The notes under the pieces are model-generated. The model saw only the letters and a program-made list of their open reading frames with translations, had not been told where the DNA came from and did not search any database. The position numbers and the translations under genes were made by a program. A stretch of DNA of 64,000 nucleotides from an uncultured Alphaproteobacteria bacterium (GTDB lineage Bacteria > Pseudomonadota > Alphaproteobacteria > RF32 > CAG-239): positions 62,001 through 126,000 of the forward strand of contig CAKQKH010000003.1 in NCBI GenBank assembly GCA_934248075.1. The letters run 5' to 3'. Below, in pieces: positions 57,659 through 64,000 of this stretch. The stretch's first letter is position 1, and every line of letters starts with the position of its first letter.

Positions 57659-58033
57659 TTACTCCCCACGCTCGGCTACGACAATGGTCATATTGGAGAA
57701 CGGTTTCAAAACTCTTGCTCCCCGTCCACGGCCTCTGGCGTGCATACGTTTCATTACTAAACCTTTGCCCACGAAAGCTTCTTTAACAAAAAGCTTATCA
57801 ATGTTCAACTGATGATTATTCTCAGCGTTTGCGATTGCAGAATGCAAAACAGACAAAGCAATTTTTGCAATTCTTTTCTTCGAAAAGCTCAGCTCGGCTA
57901 CTGCCTTGGCAACAGCCAGACCGCGGATCGATTCGGCAACCAAATTCAGCTTGCGCGGAGAAGTACGGATAGAGTGGCAAATAGCCAAAGCTTCATTTGC
58001 AGCAACTCTTCTAGCGTCTTTAGACTTGCTCAT
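57659..58033 (-). CDS. rplV: 50S ribosomal protein L22
   Basis: A 124-aa tunnel-wall protein. 'CHSIRTSPRKLNLVAESIRG', 'LHSAIANAENNH' and 'MHARGRGRGARVLKPFSNMTIVV' (in parts) are conserved. The ATG overlaps the rpsS stop. Confidence 0.96.
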   Translation of the reverse strand: MSKSKDARRVAANEALAICHSIRTSPRKLNLVAESIRGLAVAKAVAELSFSKKRIAKIALSVLHSAIANAENNHQLNIDKLFVKEAFVGKGLVMKRMHARGRGRGARVLKPFSNMTIVVAERGE

Positions 58034-58314
58034 TATGCACCTCTCTTAGCTTTTTTGTCTGCTGCGTGGCCGTAGAAAGTACGGGTCGGAGCAAACTCAC
58101 CAAATTTGTGACCAATCATATCCTCGGTAACCAGAACCGGGATAAACTTGTGACCATTGTGGACGCCAAATGTCAAACCAACAAACTGCGGCAACATTGT
58201 AGAACGGCGAGACCAGATTTTAATCACCTCATTACGGCTGGAAGACTTAGCAGCTTCAGCTTTTTTCAGAAGATAGCCATCAACAAACGGCCCTTTCCAT
58301 ACGGAACGTGTCAT
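58033..58314 (-). CDS. rpsS: 30S ribosomal protein S19
   Basis: A 93-aa head protein. 'MTRSVWKGPFVDGYLLKK', 'WSRRSTMLPQFVGLTFGVHNG' and 'HKFGEFAPTRTFYGH' are diagnostic. The ATG at 58314 has GGAG 8 nt upstream; a TTG two codons earlier is rejected. Confidence 0.96.
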   Translation of the reverse strand: MTRSVWKGPFVDGYLLKKAEAAKSSSRNEVIKIWSRRSTMLPQFVGLTFGVHNGHKFIPVLVTEDMIGHKFGEFAPTRTFYGHAADKKAKRGA

Positions 58315-58326
58315 ATGCAAATCTCC

Positions 58327-59163
<837 letters not shown>

Positions 59164-59166
59164 TTT

Positions 59167-59484
59167 CTATATCCCTGTAGTAACATCAATGTTTTGACCT
59201 TCGGCCAAAGTAACAACGGCTTTCTTAAAGTCAGAACGCTGACCCAAGAAGCCTTTGAAACGTTTTTCTTTGCCGAATTGACGAATTGTATTTACCTTAT
59301 CTACCTTAACATTAAAGATTGCTTCAACAGCAGCTTTAACATCATCTTTGCTGGCAGACAGCGGCACCAAGAACGTAACCTTGCCGGCTACCGAAGCATT
59401 CATAGATTTTTCGGTAACAATCGGACGAACGAGGGAATCGTACATTTTTGCAGTTACATTGTTTGTTTTGTTAGACTTACTCAT
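59167..59484 (-). CDS. rplW: 50S ribosomal protein L23
   Basis: A 105-aa exit-tunnel docking site for trigger factor and SRP. 'DSLVRPIVTEKSM', 'FLVPLSASKDDVKAAVEAIFNVKVDKVNT' (in parts) match. I use the ATG at 59484, overlapping the rplD stop, with AGGAG 9 nt upstream. Confidence 0.95.
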   Translation of the reverse strand: MSKSNKTNNVTAKMYDSLVRPIVTEKSMNASVAGKVTFLVPLSASKDDVKAAVEAIFNVKVDKVNTIRQFGKEKRFKGFLGQRSDFKKAVVTLAEGQNIDVTTGI

Positions 59485-60101
59485 TTCAATCTTTCTCCTA
59501 AGCAAACAACTGCATCTTTAGTCAAAACCAGTTTGTCTTTTCTCAAGATGTCATATACGTTGGCACCAATTGTCGGCAAAACATCAACACCCAGAATATT
59601 TCTGGTTGCCAAAGCAAAGTTCATATCAACTTCTTTGCCGTCAATAATCAAGCTGTTAGACAGACCGCAAGCAGCCAGTTTATTCTGAAGATCTTTGGTT
59701 TTCGGAGCAGCCAATTTAGCTTCGTCGATAATAACCAGATTACCTTCTTTAGCCTTAGCCGAAAGAGCTGTTTTCAAACCAAGCTTTCTAAACTTCTTGG
59801 TCAAATCGTGAGAATGGTCACGAACAACCGGACCAAATACCACGCCACCTTTTCTAAACTGAGTACCCTTGCGAGAACCCTGACGAGCGCGACCGCCGCC
59901 TTTTTGCTTAAACGGCTTAGCCGGAGTCAGAGCAACCTCAGAACGGCCTTTAGTCTTATGATTGCCCGACTGCAGTCTGGCCAATTGCCATACTACAACA
60001 CGGTGCAAAATGTCCGGACGAACTTCCAATCCAAAAATGGATTCGTCAAGATCGATTGTCCCGACATTTTTGTTTTCTAAATTTAAGATGTCCTGTTTCA
60101 T
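59481..60101 (-). CDS. rplD: 50S ribosomal protein L4
   Basis: A 206-aa tunnel protein. 'TKGRSEVALTPAKPFKQKGGGRARQGSR' (in parts) and 'VVFGPVVRDHSHDLTKKFRKLGLKTALS' (in parts) are conserved. In E. coli L4 also controls the S10 operon leader; whether that holds here is unknown. Confidence 0.97.
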   Translation of the reverse strand: MKQDILNLENKNVGTIDLDESIFGLEVRPDILHRVVVWQLARLQSGNHKTKGRSEVALTPAKPFKQKGGGRARQGSRKGTQFRKGGVVFGPVVRDHSHDLTKKFRKLGLKTALSAKAKEGNLVIIDEAKLAAPKTKDLQNKLAACGLSNSLIIDGKEVDMNFALATRNILGVDVLPTIGANVYDILRKDKLVLTKDAVVCLGERLK

Positions 60102-60120
60102 AATTTCAATCCTTTAATTT

Positions 60121-60849
60121 CTATGCATTATCAGCCGGGGCCTCAGCTTCGGCTTTAACTGCAACAGGTTCATCAACTTTTTTCAAACCGGCAGGCATCG
60201 GCAATTTTACAGATGCAGGCTTTTTAACGGCGTCTGTGATATATACCCAGCCATTTTCAGCACCAGGAACACCACCTTTAACCATAATCAAACCTTTATC
60301 AGCATCAACAGACACAACCTTGAGATTCTGAACGGTTACGCGTTCATCACCCAAATGGCCGGCCATCTTTTTGCCTTTGAATACTTTACCGGGATCTTGT
60401 CTTTGTCCTGTAGAACCATGAGAGCGGTGAGAAATTGATACACCGTGGGTGGCTTCCAGACCGGCAAAGTTATGACGCTTCATAACACCGGCAAAGCCTT
60501 TACCGATTGATGTTCCGCAAACGTCAACAAACTGACCCGGAACAAAATGTTCTGCAGATAATTTATCGCCGACAGACAACAGACAATCTTCAGAAACTCT
60601 GAATTCTGCCAATTTTTTCTTCGGCTCTACGTTAGCTTTGGCGAAATGACCCTTCAACGGTTTAGAAAGGTTCTTGGCTTTAATGTTGCCGCAGCCCAGC
60701 TGAATGGCGGTGTAACCGTCTCTCTCTTTGGTTCTGACATCAACAACTTCAAGCCCGTCAACATGCAAAACGGTAACCGGAACGTGTGTCCCGTCCATTT
60801 CAAACACGCGCGACATTCCAAGCTTTTTTGCGATTAGACCCGTACGCAT
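60121..60849 (-). CDS. rplC: 50S ribosomal protein L3
   Basis: A 242-aa early assembly protein. 'MRTGLIAKKLGMSRVFEMDG' start, 'SIGKGFAGVMKRHNFAG' and 'HGSTGQRQDPGKVFKGKKMAGHLG' (in parts) are diagnostic. An Ala/Glu-rich tail extends it. Confidence 0.97.
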   Translation of the reverse strand: MRTGLIAKKLGMSRVFEMDGTHVPVTVLHVDGLEVVDVRTKERDGYTAIQLGCGNIKAKNLSKPLKGHFAKANVEPKKKLAEFRVSEDCLLSVGDKLSAEHFVPGQFVDVCGTSIGKGFAGVMKRHNFAGLEATHGVSISHRSHGSTGQRQDPGKVFKGKKMAGHLGDERVTVQNLKVVSVDADKGLIMVKGGVPGAENGWVYITDAVKKPASVKLPMPAGLKKVDEPVAVKAEAEAPADNA

Positions 60850-60915
60850 TATTAGTTTTTCCTTTTCTTAATTGGTTGACTTTCCACGATATTCGAAAAG
60901 CCAACATTAACATTA

Positions 60916-61227
60916 TTACAATTTGATCTCTACATTAACACCGGCAGCCAAATCAAGCTTCATCAAAGCATCAACAGTCTGCGGAGTAGGATCTACGATA
61001 TCCAGAAGTCTTTTGTGAGTACGAATTTCGAACTGCTCACGAGATTTTTTATCAACGTGCGGAGAACGGTTTACCGTAAACTTCTCGATTCTGGTGGGCA
61101 GAGGGATCGGACCTCTGACATTTGCCCCAGTTCTTTTGGCTGTATGCACAATCTCTTTTGTAGAGAGATCCAGCAAGCGATGGTCAAAAGCCTTGAGACG
61201 AATTCTGATATTTTGTGTATCCATCAT
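60916..61227 (-). CDS. rpsJ: 30S ribosomal protein S10
   Basis: A 103-aa head protein, also the NusE partner of NusB in antitermination. 'QNIRIRLKAFDHRLLD', 'TGANVRGPIPLPTRIEKFTVNRSPHVDKKSREQFEIRTHKRL' (in parts) are diagnostic. Two ATGs (61227, 61224) are equally possible. First gene of the S10 operon, after a leader of about 260 nt. Confidence 0.96.
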   Translation of the reverse strand: MMDTQNIRIRLKAFDHRLLDLSTKEIVHTAKRTGANVRGPIPLPTRIEKFTVNRSPHVDKKSREQFEIRTHKRLLDIVDPTPQTVDALMKLDLAAGVNVEIKL

Positions 61228-61493
61228 GTTAAAATACTTTTCCTATAACTAGACGGCAAAACCCGCTATTCAGATTTGCCATCTAAAATGTTAAACTAGG
61301 CAACCCCTTATATAACAAGGGATGCATTATGTTTTATATCCAAGCTCCGGACAGAGTCGCCCCTTTCCCTCACTCGTCGTGCGCTCCTTGTAACACAACC
61401 GAAAACATATTGCAAGAGAAAAAATGAAAAAAATTCAAAAAAATTGCCATTTTCATTTTCTGCAAAAGCTTAACCAGACTCTGTTTGAGTCAC

Positions 61494-61522
61494 ATTATGT
61501 TTTTTGTCCAACACATGTCCAA
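61494..61522 (-). promoter_or_regulatory. Predicted S10 operon promoter
   Basis: On the minus strand TTGGAC (61517-61522), 17-bp spacer, CATAAT (61494-61499). It lies about 265 bp before rpsJ, leaving a long leader. Confidence 0.65.
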
Positions 61523-61588
61523 TTAGAGATTTTATTCCACAAACGCAGACACCTTTCAGGTGATTGTTAATATTATTACAGTTATTAA

Positions 61589-61616
61589 TTGCAACTTATA
61601 AAATCTATGCTATACT
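61589..61616 (+). promoter_or_regulatory. Promoter of the RHH gene
   Basis: TTGCAA (61589-61594), 16-bp spacer, TATACT (61611-61616), about 33 bp before the ATG at 61649. It diverges from the S10 promoter. Confidence 0.65.
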
Positions 61617-61648
61617 TACCCAAGTTATAGCAACAAAGTTTCACTATC

Positions 61649-61915
61649 ATGACAAAATTAACCAGCAGAGTCATAAAAGTTAATCAACGACATACCAGCA
61701 TGCGCCTATGCTGCAAGGAATGGAATGCGTTAGACAATGTATGTGCCATTGAACAAATTAGTCGCAGCGATTTGTTCTCTTTGATTGAAAACAACAAAAA
61801 CCACAATCTTGGACTGGCCTATGCCACCAGATTGTTTTTATTGCTTTATTATCAATCATTGGCCGTACCGACAAAACGCAAACATGCCGCGGCAATCATT
61901 AAAGAATTAGCTTAG
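61649..61915 (+). CDS. RHH_4-type ribbon-helix-helix DNA-binding protein
   Basis: An 88-aa protein. 'RHTSMRLCCKEWNALDNV' gives the beta-strand and first helix, 'ISRSDLFSLIENNKNHNLGLAYATRLFLLLYYQSL' (in parts) the second helix and dimer core, matching the alphaproteobacterial RHH_4 pattern (TSxRLExxxWxAL ... NLxSALRxFxL). It likely binds DNA as a dimer. It has its own promoter. Targets are unknown, but a field of repeated ATCGATA words lies 200-600 bp downstream. Confidence 0.8.
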   Translation: MTKLTSRVIKVNQRHTSMRLCCKEWNALDNVCAIEQISRSDLFSLIENNKNHNLGLAYATRLFLLLYYQSLAVPTKRKHAAAIIKELA

Positions 61916-62118
61916 GCATAAATCCTCAGTGAATTAACAGCGCTTTCGCATAATTCGCCATTGCGATTTTGCAACGTCATTTTTATTGAGTAATCTCGGC
62001 CAATATCATTTTTATTCGGCACCAACATAAGCCACTACGAACAGCACGCAACATTACGCCTACTTAACTTATAGGCTAAATTATCCATGCTTAACCGCCA
62101 CTTGCCCAATACAATATC

Positions 62119-62270
62119 CCCTTATTATCATCAATCGATAGTTTTTCCAACACAACCATCAAAACTTTTTCAGCACAACTTCCCTTATTATCGCCTATCG
62201 ATAATTTTTCCAACACAACCATCAAAACTTTTTCAGCACAACTTCCCTTATTATCGCCTATCGATAGTCG
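62119..62270. repeat. 63-bp tandem repeat, about 2.4 copies
   Basis: Units begin with CCCTTATTA at 62119, 62182 and 62245 (period 63). Each holds one ATCGATA word near position 15 and CAACACAACCATCAAAAC. The second and third units differ from the first at only a few positions. Confidence 0.85.
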
Positions 62271-62402
62271 ATAATATTCACTTATTCAAATAGTTACAAA
62301 ATGATATTTATCAAATAATGTTTACAAAAAAAATAATCCCTCATCAACAATTGCCCCCCTCAACGCCTCTATATATTATCGTCTATCGATAAGCGATAAT
62401 AT

Positions 62403-62520
62403 ATGATTTATCATATAGTTAAATTGATAGCGGATAATTCATATGGTTAAATCGATAATACATGATTTATCATATGGTTAAATTGATAGCGGATAATTCA
62501 TATAATTAAATCGATAGTCT
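62403..62520. repeat. 59-bp tandem repeat, two copies
   Basis: Units begin with ATGATTTATCATAT at 62403 and 62462 (period 59) and contain TTAAATTGATAGCGGATAAT and a TTAAATCGATA word each. A TATCGATAAGCGATAATATA palindrome lies just before. Confidence 0.85.
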
Positions 62521-62683
62521 GTGATTCATCGGAATTTAATTATATCTGTTTTTTCAACTCCAAAACACAAAAACGGCTCACACTTACATAAGCCGTTTTT
62601 CTATCTCAAGACAGGGGAAATTACCCCCTGCAACATATCCTCAAAGTTCAAAATTTGCGGCCAGTAGAAACAAAAGACGGCGC

Positions 62684-62723
62684 GTAAAAATCCTAGTGTA
62701 CACAGTAGCACATGAATTTTTAC
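62684..62723. repeat. GTAC-core palindromic element near tuf (copy 1)
   Basis: GTAAAAATC with GAATTTTTAC arms around TAGTGTAC and GCACATG. One half of the core is degenerate (GCAC for GTAC). Confidence 0.6.
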
Positions 62724-62786
62724 AACACCATGTCAGCACTGCCCCAAAAAGCTCAAGATTTGAGGTTAATAACGTAAAAAACAAAG

Positions 62787-62830
62787 CGGTCAAAATTCTA
62801 GTGTACATCATAGTACATGAATTTTGACCG
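62787..62830 (-). terminator. tuf terminator built on a GTAC-core palindrome
   Basis: CGGTCAAAATTC (62787-62798) pairs perfectly with GAATTTTGACCG (62819-62830); apex GTGTAC (62801-62806) and GTACAT (62813-62818). Read on the minus strand it is followed by CTTTGTTTTTT, so it can end the tuf transcript. It shares the apex with the family but has its own stem. Confidence 0.75.
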
Positions 62831-62880
62831 TTTTGTAGTTTTTTGCGCTAGGAGCCCAAATACTGAGCTCCACCATTATA

Positions 62881-64000
62881 TTATTTCAAGATCTTCGAAA
62901 CAACACCAGCGCCGACAGTGTGTCCACCCTCACGAATAGCGAAACGCAAACCTTCGTTCATCGCAATCGGGTGAATCAATTTTGCTGTCATACGAATGTT
63001 ATCACCAGGCATTACCATCTCGGTTCCTTCCGGCAATTCAATTGCACCGGTTACATCGGTGGTGCGGAAGTAAAACTGCGGACGATAGTTGCTGAAGAAC
63101 GGAGTATGACGACCGCCTTCTTCCTTGGTCAAAATATAGCATTCGCAGGTGAAGTCTGTGTGCGGGGTAATGGTTCCCGGAGCTGCCAATACCTGGCCGC
63201 GCTCTACTTCTTCTCTCTTAGTACCGCGCAACAATACACCGATATTATCACCAGCTTCGCCGCTGTCCAGCAATTTGCGGAACATTTCGATACCGGTACA
63301 AGTGGTCTTCTGGGTCGGTTTGATACCTACGATCTCGATTTCGTCGCCTACTTTCAATACACCGCGCTCTACACGACCGGTTACTACTGTACCACGACCA
63401 GAAATTGAGAATACGTCTTCAATCGGCATCAAGAACGGCTGATCTTTCGGACGATCCGGCTGCGGAATATAAGAATCTACTGCTTCCATCAATTTGATGA
63501 TTGAATCATGACCCAAGGTCTTGTCACCGTCTTCCAAAGCTACCAATGCAGAGCCGCGGATAATCGGAATCTCGTCGCCAGGAAAATCATAAGACTTCAG
63601 CAAGTCACGAATTTCCATTTCCACCAGATCCAACAACTCCGGATCATCTACCTGATCGCATTTGTTCATATATACTACCAATGCCGGCACACCTACCTGA
63701 CGAGCCAACAAAATGTGCTCGCGGGTTTGCGGCATCGGACCATCAGCGGCTGACACTACCAAGATTGCGCCATCCATCTGGGCGGCACCGGTAATCATGT
63801 TCTTTACATAGTCAGCGTGGCCCGGGCAATCTACGTGTGCATAGTGGCGATTCGGGGTCTCATATTCTACGTGTGAGGTAGAAATGGTGATACCGCGTGC
63901 CTTCTCTTCAGGCGCCTTATCAATTTGATCATAGGCGGTAAAGCTCGCGCCACCCTGCTCAGCCAATACCTTCGTGATTGCGGCGGTCAAGGTCGTCTTA
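62881..64000 (-). CDS. tuf: Elongation factor Tu (5' end outside window)
   Basis: 373 residues of EF-Tu are visible; the N-terminus with the start of the P-loop lies beyond the right edge, and the first visible codons read K-T-T-L-T-A-A-I. G2 is 'ARGITISTSHVEY', G3 'DCPGHADYVKNM', G4 'NKCD'. Domains II and III follow, ending in 'GGHTVGAGVVSKILK'. It delivers aminoacyl-tRNA to the ribosome. It normally lies directly before rpsJ; here about 1.65 kb with an RHH gene and repeats separates them. Confidence 0.98.
   Translation of the reverse strand, partial: KTTLTAAITKVLAEQGGASFTAYDQIDKAPEEKARGITISTSHVEYETPNRHYAHVDCPGHADYVKNMITGAAQMDGAILVVSAADGPMPQTREHILLARQVGVPALVVYMNKCDQVDDPELLDLVEMEIRDLLKSYDFPGDEIPIIRGSALVALEDGDKTLGHDSIIKLMEAVDSYIPQPDRPKDQPFLMPIEDVFSISGRGTVVTGRVERGVLKVGDEIEIVGIKPTQKTTCTGIEMFRKLLDSGEAGDNIGVLLRGTKREEVERGQVLAAPGTITPHTDFTCECYILTKEEGGRHTPFFSNYRPQFYFRTTDVTGAIELPEGTEMVMPGDNIRMTAKLIHPIAMNEGLRFAIREGGHTVGAGVVSKILK

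Larger units (their letters stand above)
61228..61648. other. 421-bp S10-operon leader and divergent promoter region
   Basis: No gene. It carries the S10 promoter (61494-61522, minus) and, further right, the promoter of the RHH gene (plus). In the leader two hairpins stand out: GGCAAA/TTTGCC (61253-61281 region) and CCCTT/AAGGG around an ATATAAC loop (61305-61322 region). These could be sites for L4-type control but have no visible T-run. Confidence 0.65.
61916..62880. other. 965-bp gene-free region between the RHH gene and tuf
   Basis: It holds 63-bp tandem repeats (62119-62270), 59-bp tandem repeats (62403-62520), many ATCGATA-type words and two GTAC-core palindromes near tuf. A hairpin AAACGGCTCA...TAAGCCGTTTTT (about 62571-62601) looks like a terminator on the plus strand. 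No convincing protein gene. Confidence 0.75.

Noticed and set aside
62087..62293. 68-codon open frame containing a 21-residue repeat
   Set aside because: The 63-bp DNA repeat keeps the frame open by being a multiple of three. There is no Shine-Dalgarno, no family, and the other repeat set nearby (59 bp) is not in frame. It is treated as a DNA repeat.
61916..62880. Chromosomal replication origin
   Set aside because: No DnaA-box cluster (TTATCCACA-like) was seen and no dnaA, hemE or parAB lies nearby. The AT-rich ATCGATA repeats alone do not prove an origin.

Overview
ORGANISM. The window looks like a chromosomal segment of a low-to-moderate GC alphaproteobacterium, probably from an uncultured, host- or gut-associated lineage. 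The evidence is a DUF2336-type protein, an RHH_4-type ribbon-helix-helix protein, a molybdopterin-binding/MobA-like fusion, a PhoR-like kinase and a VirB6/TrbL-like type IV secretion protein, together with alphaproteobacterial-type ribosomal proteins. This placement is inferred from protein families only; no 16S gene is present.

LAYOUT. 1-8 kb: DUF2336 remnant, GAF/HD-GYP phosphodiesterase, glyoxalase II, a 952-aa protein with two CE-clan (YopJ/Ulp1-like) cysteine-protease-like repeats and an LPD7-like domain, then a minus-strand histidine kinase and MBL hydrolase. 8-18 kb: mutS, rplM-rpsI, a putative zincin, a lipoprotein, a Moco-type fusion, trmL, ychF, pth, rplY. 18-28 kb: two unknown membrane proteins, pnp-rpsO-truB-rbfA, cysK, gmk-yicC, an SDR and an AmpG-like permease. 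28-44 kb: a GldF/GldG/DUF4340 fusion overlapping a cation-efflux gene, an orphan VirB6-like protein, a WG-repeat lipoprotein, a membrane pyrophosphatase, a TetR regulator with two M50-like membrane proteins nearby, and a Mur ligase. 44-64 kb: the ribosomal super-operon on the minus strand from tuf to rplQ.

HOW THE PARTS WORK TOGETHER. The ribosomal cluster is collinear with the usual str-S10-spc-alpha order but is broken at three normally tight joints. Between tuf and rpsJ lie an RHH gene and a repeat field. Between rplO and secY lie a candidate leader RNA, a methyltransferase and a membrane protein. Between rpoA and rplQ lies an unknown gene. Intrinsic terminators and new promoters at these joints indicate that the super-operon is now split into independent transcripts.

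MOST UNUSUAL FEATURES. (1) A dispersed family of palindromic elements has a conserved apical core of two GTAC words separated by 6-8 nt. The stems vary but stay self-complementary, including compensatory base changes. Several copies begin within a few bases of the stop codon of minus-strand housekeeping genes (pnp, rpmD, hppA), and another lies about 50 bp past tuf. (2) A candidate riboregulator at 50.35-50.54 kb has mutually exclusive terminator and antiterminator pairings. (3) The tandem CE-protease-like/LPD7 protein is a candidate secreted effector or polyvalent protein. (4) An AT-rich field of 63-bp and 59-bp tandem repeats studded with ATCGATA words lies beside a small RHH DNA-binding protein.
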